From contig SXIH01000062.1 in assembly GCA_005772895.1 (NCBI GenBank), positions 62,001 through 126,000 of the forward strand: 64,000 nt of DNA, in the 5' to 3' direction. This DNA comes from Bacteroidota bacterium. GTDB taxonomy: Bacteria > Bacteroidota > Bacteroidia > 2-12-FULL-35-15. A program made the position numbers and the translations under genes. The notes under the pieces were generated by a model. That model did no database searches and had not been told where the DNA came from. It worked only from the letters and a program-made list of their open reading frames with translations. This document shows positions 53,986-62,729 of this stretch, piece after piece (positions within the stretch are counted from its first letter, which is position 1; each line of letters opens with the position of its first letter).

Positions 53986-54625
53986 TTTTTCCAAGTTTTT
54001 TATACTCTAAATAAGAAAACGCAACTGGCACTACAGTAATTATTCCAATATAAATTCCAAAAACAATTTCGGATTTTGGTAAAAATGCAATCAAAATCAT
54101 TGTGAGTAAAGTAAGTGCAACCCACAACTTTGCAGCAAAACGATGTGTTTTTGTCCACACCTCTTCACTCGAAAGCGTCCACGGTGTGCGGATCCCAAGG
54201 AAAAAATTTGCACGGATATTTCCCATCATGTTTCCGATAATTAAAAACATAACCAGTATTCCATATATAGCCATCATGCTTATGCTGAAGTGATATCCTA
54301 ATGAATAAAAAATAGTGATCACTAACATGTACGACAAAAATGAATGAGTTATTTGTCTGAACACTTTATATTTTTCTTCAAAAAGGGGATAGTTTTTCTT
54401 CCTTGGATCAATCTTAGGTAAAACTAAAAACAGAAAATAAAGCGCAATGTTTATTGCCGGGAAAATAATGAGCCCAACCACTTTGCTGCTGTAATCGTCC
54501 GGTTCGCCATCCACACCAAAATGTGTGGGAACCTGTTCCGGAAATTGTTTCCAGAACCATGCTACTAAAATGTATGGAGCTAAAATAATAGTCCATATTA
54601 ACCAATCGTTTTTTAACGTTTTCAT
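53978..54625 (-). CDS. sdpI: SdpI family membrane protein
   Basis: The 215-residue polytopic protein has the DUF1648 N-terminus (PEQVPTHFGVDGEPDDYSSK) and the SdpI signature GNMMGNIRANFFLGIRTPWTLSSEEVW. In Bacillus subtilis SdpI gives immunity to the SDP cannibalism toxin and signals to SdpR. No toxin gene (sdpABC) lies here. It is five bases after the sdpR-like gene and overlaps the CPBP start. Likely role: membrane sensor or immunity. Confidence 0.88.
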   Translation of the reverse strand: MKTLKNDWLIWTIILAPYILVAWFWKQFPEQVPTHFGVDGEPDDYSSKVVGLIIFPAINIALYFLFLVLPKIDPRKKNYPLFEEKYKVFRQITHSFLSYMLVITIFYSLGYHFSISMMAIYGILVMFLIIGNMMGNIRANFFLGIRTPWTLSSEEVWTKTHRFAAKLWVALTLLTMILIAFLPKSEIVFGIYIGIITVVPVAFSYLEYKKLGKNG

Positions 54626-54630
54626 TTTGT

Positions 54631-54909
54631 TTATTTTTTAGTTTTTTTATTTTTCTTGTCTGACACTTCAATTACCCATTTTACCATTTCGTCAAAAACG
54701 GTTGTATTCAATGAGTAAGTAATAAACTGTCCTTCTTTAATAGAAATCACAACATTTGCCTGTCGCAATAAATCCAAATGATGAGAAATGCTTGGTTTGC
54801 TTATCGAAAAATGGTCTGCAATTTCTCCTGCATTCATATCCCGCTTTCTCAGCAACTCTATGATTTCCCTACGGGTTGGATCTCCTAATGCTTTAAATAA
54901 TAGATTCAT
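54631..54909 (-). CDS. sdpR: SdpR/ArsR family winged-helix repressor
   Basis: The 92-residue helix-turn-helix protein has ALGDPTRREIIELLRKRDMNAGEIADHFSISKPSISHHLDLLRQA, the ArsR core. No Cys metal sites are present, so it is not a metal sensor. In the B. subtilis pair the repressor controls its own operon. A near-perfect palindrome directly upstream (54932-54953) could be its operator. First gene of a three-gene unit. Confidence 0.88.
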   Translation of the reverse strand: MNLLFKALGDPTRREIIELLRKRDMNAGEIADHFSISKPSISHHLDLLRQANVVISIKEGQFITYSLNTTVFDEMVKWVIEVSDKKNKKTKK

Positions 54910-54931
54910 TTTTAGTAATTAGATAGTTATA

Positions 54932-54953
54932 TATTTAGGCAAATGTCTAAATA
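54932..54953 (-). promoter_or_regulatory. Candidate SdpR operator
   Basis: TATTTAG (54932-54938) and CTAAATA (54947-54953) form an inverted repeat across 8 bases. The inner bases (GCAAATGT) are also partly symmetric, so 22 bases look like one operator. It lies 23 bases upstream of the SdpR ATG (54909), where the promoter should be. Confidence 0.55.
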
Positions 54954-55030
54954 CTTTTTGAATTGACCAAATATTTCTTAAAAAATATTTTTCTGAGGAT
55001 AAATTTCAATTCCATTATTAACAGAAATGT

Positions 55031-55038
55031 TATTTTTG
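55031..55038 (+). promoter_or_regulatory. -7 box of pgk
   Basis: TATTTTTG matches TAnnTTTG and lies 23 bases before the ATG at 55062. Confidence 0.5.
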
Positions 55039-55061
55039 CAACACAAAATAAATTTCTCAAT

Positions 55062-56252
55062 ATGAAAACGGTCGACAATTATAATTTCGCTGGACAAAAA
55101 GCATTAATTCGTGTGGACTTTAATGTTCCGCTAGACGCTCAATATAACATCACGGACGATACGCGTATTCGTGCTGCTCTGCCTACCATCAATAAGATCT
55201 TGAAAGATGGCGGAGCAGTTATTTTAATGTCGCACTTAGGCAGACCGAAAGAGGGTCCGACCGAAAAATATTCTTTAAAGCACACGGTAAATCATTTAAG
55301 CAAGCTTTTAAATGTTACCGTTTCCTTTGCTTCTGATTGTATTGGCGATGTAGCCACAAATGCTGCTACTGCTTTAAAATCAGGCGAAGTTTTGCTTTTG
55401 GAAAATTTACGTTTTCACAAACAAGAAGAAAAAGGCGATGTTGATTTTGCGAAACAGCTTTCAACTCTCGGGACATTTTATGTGAACGATGCCTTCGGAA
55501 CAGCACACAGAGCACATGCTTCCACCGCTGTGATCGCACAGTTTTTTCCAAACAATAAATGTTTTGGCTACGTAATGAGCGGAGAAATTGCAAGTGTAAA
55601 TAAAGTATTAAACGGAGCGACAAAACCATTCACGGCAATTATGGGCGGAGCAAAAGTGTCGGACAAAATTTTAATTTTAGAACAACTCATCAATAAAGCG
55701 GATAACATTATTATCGGAGGCGGAATGGCGTTTACGTTTGTGAAAGCGCAGGGCGGACAAATTGGAAAATCGCTTGTTGAAGAAGATAAATTAGAAATCG
55801 CGCTGAACATTTTAAAAGACGCAAAAGCAAAAGGTGTAAACATTTATATTCCTGTTGACACAATTGCTGCAGATAATTTTGCAAACGAAGCAAACAAACA
55901 AACCGTTGATATAAAAGCAATTCCAGACGGCTGGATGGGCTTAGACATTGGACCAAAAACAGAAACGATTTATGCAGATGTAATTGCCAGTTCAAAAACT
56001 ATTTTGTGGAACGGACCAATGGGCGTGTTTGAAATGAGTTCGTTTGAGCACGGAACAAAATCGGTTGCAGAAGCCATTGTTGCGGCCACAAAAAAAGGGG
56101 CCTTTTCTTTAATTGGCGGTGGCGATTCAGTTGCGGCAATCAACAAATATAAATTTGCCAATGATGTGTCGTATGTTTCGACTGGCGGTGGAGCGTTGTT
56201 GGAATATATTGAAAGCGGAAGTTTGCCTGGCGTGGAGGCTGTGGAGAAGTAA
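55062..56252 (+). CDS. pgk: Phosphoglycerate kinase
   Basis: The 396-residue enzyme interconverts 1,3-bisphosphoglycerate and 3-phosphoglycerate with ATP formation. Visible motifs are RVDFNVPLD (17-25), SHLGRPK (57-63), [13 protein letters not shown], and the C-terminal IGGGDS nucleotide loop. The start at 55062 gives the family length and lies 23 bases after a -7 box. The upstream frame (to 54963) has no family similarity and crosses the promoter. The stop is directly next to the stop of the convergent GT-C gene. Confidence 0.95.
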   Translation: MKTVDNYNFAGQKALIRVDFNVPLDAQYNITDDTRIRAALPTINKILKDGGAVILMSHLGRPKEGPTEKYSLKHTVNHLSKLLNVTVSFASDCIGDVATNAATALKSGEVLLLENLRFHKQEEKGDVDFAKQLSTLGTFYVNDAFGTAHRAHASTAVIAQFFPNNKCFGYVMSGEIASVNKVLNGATKPFTAIMGGAKVSDKILILEQLINKADNIIIGGGMAFTFVKAQGGQIGKSLVEEDKLEIALNILKDAKAKGVNIYIPVDTIAADNFANEANKQTVDIKAIPDGWMGLDIGPKTETIYADVIASSKTILWNGPMGVFEMSSFEHGTKSVAEAIVAATKKGAFSLIGGGDSVAAINKYKFANDVSYVSTGGGALLEYIESGSLPGVEAVEK

Positions 56253-58208
56253 TTACTCTACCGGCTCATAAAGCCCGTAAATCACAGGATTGCTCTCAAC
56301 AACTTCAACTTTTAAATTCTTTACCAAAATTTTCTTTTTGTCTCTGTTCCATACATACACTTTTAAGTGTGCATAAGGATGTTTTTTCATGTCCAGCCCC
56401 GAAAAAAGATGAGAAACATAAACCATCGTTTTTTCACCGGGTTGTTTTGAATACCAACTATATTCATAGCCCCTCCAAACAATTGATTCCTTTCCATCGT
56501 CAATCGAAAGCACAAGCGTTGGATTTAAGGAGGGATCATTTTTTGTATCAATTTCTGCACTTACATTTAAAATAGAATGACGGGTATTTAATATCTCATA
56601 CAGATAAGTTGAAAATCCTGCGCTGTATTCCTGTGTGCTGTCAAGATACATACACGAGTCTTGTTTCATATAGTTTTTTTCCCAGAATCTTGTCTTATAA
56701 ATATTTTGCGTTTCTGAAAAAACGATGTTTTCCTTTTTCTCGTTTGCCGGTTTCTTTTTAGAAAAACAATAAATCGAAAAAGTAAATCCTTCGTCTTTCG
56801 AAACGATATAAGGATATTTTTCTTTCACAACCTGAACAAATTCCGGGTTTAAATTTCCTGCTACAAAATAGTCGCTACTCACTTTTTCAAGCTCCGCAAT
56901 AAACTTTTTAATGTCAGAACCATCAACATTTAAATAAGAAAACTTGCCATGTCTTTCAAAATAAAAATCGACAAAACCATTTATTGCTGACAACCCAACA
57001 AACACATTTTTTTCTCCAAAATTTTTAATTGCATTGTTGCTAACAATTGCCATTTCTTCATAAGGGTGTTTGTAAAAAAGCGAATTGTGTTTCCGCTCCG
57101 CAAAAAGCGTATAAGTATTAACTAAAATTATAAGTACCAGGGCGCCTATTTTAATTGGTGTTTTCAATTCAGCATAAAATGAAAAAATAAACATCAATAA
57201 AAAAGGAAGCGAAAAGGTGAATGTTGAGAATTGTAAAACAGGTGTTTTTGTAATGGAATAAAAATATGCTAGACAAGGAACAAGAATTGCCCATACCAAC
57301 GCAACAATTCGCATTTTATCAAACACTTTTTTCTCTTTGCTTCTGAAATAAAAACTTGCGAGAAACAAAATCCCAACAACCGCATAAACGTAAATGGAAT
57401 AGTGAAATAAATATTTCAAAAACGTGATCAGCCAATCCGGCTGTGGTTTTCCAATCCAGGTTTCTTCTCCTCCGCTGCCGATTGATAAATGAAAAAGCAA
57501 AATAGAAATGTGTGGAATAAAAAGTAAAATTACAGCAGTACACATCAATAAATATTTTTTCCAGTTTTCTTTTGTTAAGAAAAACAAACCTGTTGCACCA
57601 ACCAGTCCGGCAAAAAGCAGACTGAAATAATGGTTATATGTACACAGGGAAGCAAACAAAACAAAGCCAATGGCGTATTTGTTTTTACTGTTTTCGGAAG
57701 ACTGCCTGCCGGATAGGCAGGAAAAGAATTGTGTCCAGCACCAAACCATCAAAACCGAAAACAACATTCCTGTAGCATAAGGTCGCTCCAATTGTCCATA
57801 CATGGTTGGAAATTGCAGTGTTGCTAAAAACGCACAAGTGAAAATTGCAACGGTTGGGTTGAACCATTTTTCTGCAATTTTATAAGAATAATAAATGGAA
57901 ATCAGACCAAATAAAACAAATGGCAATTTCACAATCATCTCGTTTGTTCCGAAAATTTTTGTCCAGTAATGCACAAAAATGGGAACGCCAACCGGGTGCA
58001 CATCTGTTGTTTTTGTTTTGTAAATTAATTCCGAAAAACTATTTGCTTGCGAACGAATAACAGCACTCAATTCATCATGCATAAATTGCATAGACGAATA
58101 ATCCCAGAAGCGGATAGTAGCCGCAACTGCAATTATAAAAAGCAGAAGGTAGTTATTAAGCGATATTTTTTTCAATAAACTCAAAGATTTTTTAGTGATT
58201 TTAAACAA
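56253..58208 (-). CDS. GT-C (GT39-like) membrane glycosyltransferase with C-terminal WN-K module
   Basis: The 651-residue protein has a first helix (LLLFIIAVAATIRFW) and a loop with MHDELSAVIRSQ (Asp45, Glu46), then VHPVGVPIFVHYWTKIFG and many helices to about residue 400. The last 130 residues are a beta-rich module ending VYVWNRDKKKILVKNLKVE (Trp620). Start: the ORF opens with TTG at 58208, overlapping ybeY by 28 bases. No ATG exists near the N-terminus, so the start is uncertain. In frame at 57702-57722 a CCTGCC-type palindrome encodes CLSGRQSS. It follows ybeY on the same strand. Confidence 0.75.
   Translation of the reverse strand: MFKITKKSLSLLKKISLNNYLLLFIIAVAATIRFWDYSSMQFMHDELSAVIRSQANSFSELIYKTKTTDVHPVGVPIFVHYWTKIFGTNEMIVKLPFVLFGLISIYYSYKIAEKWFNPTVAIFTCAFLATLQFPTMYGQLERPYATGMLFSVLMVWCWTQFFSCLSGRQSSENSKNKYAIGFVLFASLCTYNHYFSLLFAGLVGATGLFFLTKENWKKYLLMCTAVILLFIPHISILLFHLSIGSGGEETWIGKPQPDWLITFLKYLFHYSIYVYAVVGILFLASFYFRSKEKKVFDKMRIVALVWAILVPCLAYFYSITKTPVLQFSTFTFSLPFLLMFIFSFYAELKTPIKIGALVLIILVNTYTLFAERKHNSLFYKHPYEEMAIVSNNAIKNFGEKNVFVGLSAINGFVDFYFERHGKFSYLNVDGSDIKKFIAELEKVSSDYFVAGNLNPEFVQVVKEKYPYIVSKDEGFTFSIYCFSKKKPANEKKENIVFSETQNIYKTRFWEKNYMKQDSCMYLDSTQEYSAGFSTYLYEILNTRHSILNVSAEIDTKNDPSLNPTLVLSIDDGKESIVWRGYEYSWYSKQPGEKTMVYVSHLFSGLDMKKHPYAHLKVYVWNRDKKKILVKNLKVEVVESNPVIYGLYEPVE
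57702..57722. repeat. CCTGCC...GGCAGG palindrome inside a gene
   Basis: CTGCCTGCCGGATAGGCAGG is an imperfect palindrome closely related to the one at 29101-29120. It is read in frame as part of the GT-C protein, in the cytoplasmic or periplasmic loop after a membrane segment, without breaking the frame. Confidence 0.65.
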
Positions 58209-58609
58209 AGGTCTTCCTGTTTTCGCATTTCCGCCTTAGCGATTTTTGTTTTGTCTTTATATCCAAGCAAATGCAAAACGCCATGAATAATTACACGGTG
58301 TAATTCGTCTTCAAATGTTTTAGAGAATTTATTTGCGTTTTCTTTTACTCTGTCGATGCTGATGAAAATATCACCAGAAACGGGGCGCTTCGTGTCTTCT
58401 TTCGAATAATCAAACGTAATAATATCCGTATATGTATCATGATTCAAATACTCGTTATTCTTTTCCAACAAAAACGTATCTGAACAAAATACAAAAGAAA
58501 TGTCTCCTGCTTTGCGTTTCTTTTTTTCAATTGTTTTTACAATCCAGCCCTTAAGCTTGGTTTTGTTTTTTAAATTGAATAGAATGTTTTCGTTGTGGAA
58601 GCTTATCAT
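58181..58609 (-). CDS. ybeY: Endoribonuclease YbeY, rRNA maturation factor
   Basis: The 142-residue protein has the family signature HGVLHLLGYKD (His109, His113). YbeY is a zinc-dependent RNase that acts in 16S rRNA maturation. The third ligand, usually His in GYDH, is Asp119 here (GYKDK); Bacteroidota members often read this way as I recall. The correct start is the ATG at 58609 (MISFHNEN). An ORF running upstream to 58696 lies inside the LutB gene and is not supported. It overlaps the downstream GT-C gene by 28 bases. Confidence 0.85.
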   Translation of the reverse strand: MISFHNENILFNLKNKTKLKGWIVKTIEKKKRKAGDISFVFCSDTFLLEKNNEYLNHDTYTDIITFDYSKEDTKRPVSGDIFISIDRVKENANKFSKTFEDELHRVIIHGVLHLLGYKDKTKIAKAEMRKQEDLCLKSLKNL

Positions 58610-58614
58610 CTCTA

Positions 58615-59997
58615 TTACTTTATCCCCTTCCGTTCTCGCCAAATTTGATTGAACGATTTGTTTACAACTTGCGGCAAGTCTCTTCTTTCGCCCCATTGTT
58701 TTTTGAAGAACTGTTTAATCATAAAGTTTTTCAACTTGGCTCCGCCTTTGTCCATTTTGCTGCGTTTCAACATCGCGCGTTTCCAAAAATGCCAAACCCA
58801 ATTTTCTGTTTTGGTGGAAAGCTTTTGGTCTATTGATTGTTTTCTGTTGATCTGCAAAAGCTTGTGAATATCAATTTTAACCGGACAAACTTCTGTGCAT
58901 TTTCCGCAAAGTGTAGAAGCAAAACTCAAGTGTTTGAATTCCTCCATACCTTTAAAATGAGGCGTTATAATAGAGCCAATTGGTCCGCTGTAAGTTGTTC
59001 CATAAGTGTGTCCGCCAACTGTTTGATAAACCGGACAAGCATTTAAACATGCCCCACATTTAATACAAGAAAGCGCTCTGCGTTGTTCTGTTTCTGCCAG
59101 CACGTTTGTTCTTCCGTTGTCTAAAAGAATCACATACATTTCCTCTGGGCCATCTTTTTCTCCTTGTTGTTTTGATCCTGTATAAATGGTGTTGTATGCT
59201 GTAGTTCCTTGTCCTGTGCCGTATGTAGAAAGTAGTGGCCAAAATAAATCTAAATCCGCTATCGATGGAATTACTTTTTCTATTCCTACAATTGCAATTT
59301 GAATTTTTGGAAACGCTGCTGACATTAAGCCGTTGCCTTCGTTTTCGGTTATTGCAATTGCTCCAACATCTGCAATTAAAAAATTTCCTCCGCTCACTCC
59401 TACTTCTGCTTTGCTGTATTTCAAGCGCAATTCTTCGCGCACAAAATTTGTAATTTTTTCAGGAGTAAATTCTATGGGCGTTTGTTTTTTCTCGTGAAAA
59501 GTTGTCGCCACTTCTTCTTTTGAAAGATGCATAGCTGGTGTTACAATGTGGTAGGGCGGCTCATTACGGAGTTGTACAATGTATTCACCCAAGTCTGTTT
59601 CAATGCTTTCTATTCCTTGTTCTTCCAGGGCTTCGTTGAAATTAATTTCTTCGGTCGCCATGGATTTTGCTTTCACCACCGTTTTTGTTTTCGCCTTCTT
59701 CATAATCTGAAGCGCTTCTTTTACGGCCTCTTCAGCGTCCTGCGCCCAAATTACTTTTCCTCCACGTTTGATAAAATTTGCTTCAAATTCAATTAAATAT
59801 TTATCAAGATTCTCAATTGATTTTTGTTTTAATGCAGATGCTCTCGTTTTCGCTAATTCTAAATTCGAAAACTGTTCTTTCCCTTCCAACACTTTTTTAT
59901 CATACTGCGAAATGTTATGCAATATGGTTTTGCGGTGTTCTATATCAAACGCCTTTTTTTCGGATGCTTCTAAAAATAATTCTAGTGCTTGCGACAT
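58615..59997 (-). CDS. lutB: LutB-like iron-sulfur protein (L-lactate oxidation)
   Basis: The 460-residue protein has the LUD domain (GVSGGNFLIADVGAIAITENEGNG) and two 4Fe-4S motifs, CIKCGACLNACP (Cys311-Cys321) and LCGKCTEVCP (Cys364-Cys371). In Bacillus, LutABC oxidises L-lactate to pyruvate. LutA and LutC are not in the window, so the partners must be elsewhere. The gene starts its own unit and lies five bases before ybeY. Confidence 0.85.
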   Translation of the reverse strand: MSQALELFLEASEKKAFDIEHRKTILHNISQYDKKVLEGKEQFSNLELAKTRASALKQKSIENLDKYLIEFEANFIKRGGKVIWAQDAEEAVKEALQIMKKAKTKTVVKAKSMATEEINFNEALEEQGIESIETDLGEYIVQLRNEPPYHIVTPAMHLSKEEVATTFHEKKQTPIEFTPEKITNFVREELRLKYSKAEVGVSGGNFLIADVGAIAITENEGNGLMSAAFPKIQIAIVGIEKVIPSIADLDLFWPLLSTYGTGQGTTAYNTIYTGSKQQGEKDGPEEMYVILLDNGRTNVLAETEQRRALSCIKCGACLNACPVYQTVGGHTYGTTYSGPIGSIITPHFKGMEEFKHLSFASTLCGKCTEVCPVKIDIHKLLQINRKQSIDQKLSTKTENWVWHFWKRAMLKRSKMDKGGAKLKNFMIKQFFKKQWGERRDLPQVVNKSFNQIWRERKGIK

Positions 59998-60008
59998 GGT
60001 TCAGTTGG

Positions 60009-60152
60009 CAGTAGACAATAGACAATAAACAGTAGACAAGTTTTGGTCTATTACCTATTTATGTTATCGACTTCTTTTCTTTGTCTACTTTTTTATTTGT
60101 TGTTTTTGCTTTTCCTTTTTTATTTGTCTGTTGCAGACTGTCTATTGTCTAC
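60009..60152. repeat. Nested GTAGACAATAGACA inverted repeats
   Basis: GTAGACAATAGACA (60011-60024) is a perfect inverted match to TGTCTATTGTCTAC (60139-60152). Inside, AGTAGACAAG (60031-60040) pairs with TTTGTCTACT (60080-60089). The structure fills the spacer between the LutB gene and the M28 peptidase gene and is non-coding. Confidence 0.6.
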
Positions 60153-60162
60153 TTTTTGCAAT

Positions 60163-61704
60163 CTACTTTTTGTTCGAGTCAACCAAAACTCTGTCATTAC
60201 GATTCGCCAATTCCCAGGCAGTGAAAAAAACCAACCGTGTAATTTTTTCCATTTTATTAAAATCTATTTTTTGTACTTCGTCTGTTTCCTTGTGATAATC
60301 GGCATGAACACCATTGAAATAGAAGATGACAGGAATTCCCTTTTTTGCGAAATTGTAATGGTCGGAGCGATAATAAAAACGGTTCTTGTCTTTTTCATCG
60401 TTGAAAGTATAATCCAGCTCAAGGTTCGTATACGTTTTGTTTGCTTGTTCGCTCACGTTGTGAAGTTGGGTGCTCAACTTATCGGAACCTATTAAATAAA
60501 CGTAATTTGAATTCTTTGCGTGGTTTTCGTCAAGCCTTCCTATCATATCAATGTTCAAATCGCAAACGGTATTCTTAAGTGGATAAACAGGATTTTCGGT
60601 ATAATATGCAGAGCCTAGTAAGCCTTTTTCTTCTCCGGAAACGGGCATAAACAAAATACTTCTGCGCGGACCGTGTCCTTCTTTTTTTGCTTGTGTAAAC
60701 GCTTGTGCAAGATTAATTACAGCTACTGTTCCGGAGCCATCATCGTCTGCTCCATTATAAACAACATCGCCTTCTTTTCCAAGATGATCGTAATGGGCGG
60801 TGATCACAACTAACTCTTCTTTTAAATCTGTTCCCTCAACATAGCCCAAAACATTTTCTGCTTCAATTTTTTGTACATTGTTTTTTACATCAATCACAAG
60901 ATTTGTTTTCGCCTTTATTTTCAATGGTTTCCGGCTCTTCGAAATTTTTTCAATGATTTTTCCAATGTTTTGTTTTTTTAGAATTGCGTTCGCCATTTCT
61001 TTCGAAATATAAATAACCGGTGCTTCTTTTTTTGGTAATTCTAATTTTAGTGCTGCCGTTTCTAGTCTGTGTTTGTTGTCGGCAACTCCTTTTTCAACAT
61101 CGTCAACAACAATTAAAATAGCAAGCGCGCCCGCTTCTTTTGCTTTTTCTGTTTTTGCTTTATAATAGGTTGTCCAAATAGATGGCTTGTTTGTTTTTGT
61201 TACAATGGATTTTCCTTCTGCGTCATATGGCTCTGCGGCTAAAATCATAATTACTTTATTTTTTACATCTGCCCCTTTATAATCATTATAGTTCTCCTCC
61301 TCTATTCCATATCCCAAAAACAAAACACTGTTGCTTGTAATTTTTTGTTCGCTTAGACCCGGAAAATTATAGTAGTCTTTATTCCCAATAAATTTTTTTT
61401 CGTTAATTGTCATGTCTGCCGGAACAGGCAAGATCATGTTGAGTGGATATGTTTGATAGTAGGTGTTGTCTTTATAAGGAGGAATCCCAAAACTTTTAAA
61501 TTGATTCGAAATATATTCTGCAGCCATCTTCTGCCCTTTCTTTCCTGTTTCCCTTCCTTCGAATTCGTCAGAAGCCAACACGTGCAAGTTTTTGCTCATT
61601 TCGGAGGCGGTAATTATTTTAGAATAGCGAATAGCTGTTGTATCCTTTTGTTGCGCAAAAAGAAGCGATGGTAATAATAAAAGAAAAAGTGTTTTTTTAA
61701 TCAT
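60163..61704 (-). CDS. Secreted M28 family zinc aminopeptidase
   Basis: The 513-residue product has a signal peptide (MIKKTLFLLLLPSLLFAQQ). A PA-type insert follows at about 130-240, and an M28 catalytic core with AHYDHLG (His304), NGADDDGSG (Asp320), SGEEKGLLGS (Glu358/359) and a later RSDHYNFAKKGIPVIFYF with the last His. Two zinc ions bound by these residues are expected. Substrate probably short peptides. It faces the LutB gene across a repeat-filled spacer. Confidence 0.88.
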   Translation of the reverse strand: MIKKTLFLLLLPSLLFAQQKDTTAIRYSKIITASEMSKNLHVLASDEFEGRETGKKGQKMAAEYISNQFKSFGIPPYKDNTYYQTYPLNMILPVPADMTINEKKFIGNKDYYNFPGLSEQKITSNSVLFLGYGIEEENYNDYKGADVKNKVIMILAAEPYDAEGKSIVTKTNKPSIWTTYYKAKTEKAKEAGALAILIVVDDVEKGVADNKHRLETAALKLELPKKEAPVIYISKEMANAILKKQNIGKIIEKISKSRKPLKIKAKTNLVIDVKNNVQKIEAENVLGYVEGTDLKEELVVITAHYDHLGKEGDVVYNGADDDGSGTVAVINLAQAFTQAKKEGHGPRRSILFMPVSGEEKGLLGSAYYTENPVYPLKNTVCDLNIDMIGRLDENHAKNSNYVYLIGSDKLSTQLHNVSEQANKTYTNLELDYTFNDEKDKNRFYYRSDHYNFAKKGIPVIFYFNGVHADYHKETDEVQKIDFNKMEKITRLVFFTAWELANRNDRVLVDSNKK

Positions 61705-61791
61705 GCTTTCTTTTTGTTACCCTGAGCATTCTGCGTAATAAGCAGACACTATCGAAGGGCGTAAAATTCGTTTTAATTCGCTATCTGTAAC

Positions 61792-62226
61792 CTAGTGGCC
61801 CTCCGCTATCTTCTTTACTCTATCCAAATGTCTTCCACCTTCAAATGCTGTTGTATAAAAAACATCAATACATTTTTTTGCTTCTTCTTCATTCATATAT
61901 CTTGCCGGCAAGGTTAATATGTTAGCATCGTTGTGTTGTCGTGCAAGCTCTGCTATTTCGGGCATCCAGCACAATGCTGCGCGTATTCCTTTGTGTTTGT
62001 TGGCCGCCATACTTATCCCGTTTCCGCTTCCGCACATCAGTAAACCATAATCAAACTCTTTGCTTTCAACTCCTTTCGCAACCGAGTGTGCAAAGTCGGG
62101 ATAGTCTGCGCGCTCTTCTGAATAACAGCCAAAATCTTTTATCTCGTATCCTTTCGCTAATAAGTAGGGCATTAGCTTTTCTTTCAGTTTAAATGCTGCG
62201 TGGTCACAACCTATGGCTATCTTCAT
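61792..62226 (-). CDS. rpiB: Ribose 5-phosphate isomerase B
   Basis: The 144-residue protein has the RpiB pattern IAIGCDHAAFKLKEKL, RADYPDFAHSVA, LLMCGSGNGISMAANK (catalytic Cys65) and KCIDVFYTTAFEGGRHLDRVKK. It interconverts ribose 5-phosphate and ribulose 5-phosphate in the pentose phosphate pathway. LacA-type sugar-phosphate isomerases are close relatives. The gene faces the 500-base AT-rich spacer. Confidence 0.92.
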   Translation of the reverse strand: MKIAIGCDHAAFKLKEKLMPYLLAKGYEIKDFGCYSEERADYPDFAHSVAKGVESKEFDYGLLMCGSGNGISMAANKHKGIRAALCWMPEIAELARQHNDANILTLPARYMNEEEAKKCIDVFYTTAFEGGRHLDRVKKIAEGH

Positions 62227-62729
62227 GTTAAAATATTTAATTAATATATCGTAATTAACAGCTTTTTTGGCTTATTAACACGGTTGTAAAGTTTAAAAAT
62301 AATGTGCTGATAATTAGACCTCTGCTTTTTATTTTATCAACACGATTTCTGTTGAAAACAAAAGACTTTGTTATCAATGTTTAGAACATTTTTCTTGCTT
62401 TGTTAAAACAAGGTGTCGCATGTATTAATTTTTGAATTGACAAGCATTTTCTTTTCAGAATTTAACACGACTATTCAACAATTTGGTAACATAAATTGTC
62501 GTAATTTTGTATAGAAGTTATCAGATGAAAACAGTGCTAACAACCTGTTGATAAACCTAAATAAATCTAGTGTTCAGCGCTTTATCTTCTAAGAACTTTT
62601 TAATTGTTGTTGGTTGAATGTTAGAACTCATAATTGCAACGCTTTTATTGTTTTTTTTTACACTCAACTAACAGACCAACAACAACAACATTTTTTAAAA
62701 TATTTAAAATAAAAAAATATATTATTATT
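62227..62729. other. Long AT-rich spacer with DnaA-box-like repeats
   Basis: This divergent spacer holds TTATTAACA (62272-62280), TTATCAACA (62334-62342), TTATCAATG (62371-62379), TTATCAGAT (62518-62526) and an inverted TGTTGATAA (62546-62554). These differ from the DnaA box TTATCCACA by one to three bases. AACACGR follows or ends three of the elements (62277, 62339 and 62464). A TAATTTTG box (62502-62509) is a possible nadA promoter. No ORF or stable hairpin is visible. A replication origin or a control region for nadA are both possible. Confidence 0.4.

Noticed and set aside
54963..55061. Longer N-terminus of pgk from 54963
   Set aside because: It crosses the -7 box at 55031 and has no similarity to the family start [21 protein letters not shown].
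61731..61791. CCCTGAGC...TCGAAGGGC between M28 and rpiB as a further palindromic repeat
   Set aside because: The arms are short and degenerate and I find no second good copy in the window; GAGCGAAGTCGAGAA at 46175 is only loosely similar.
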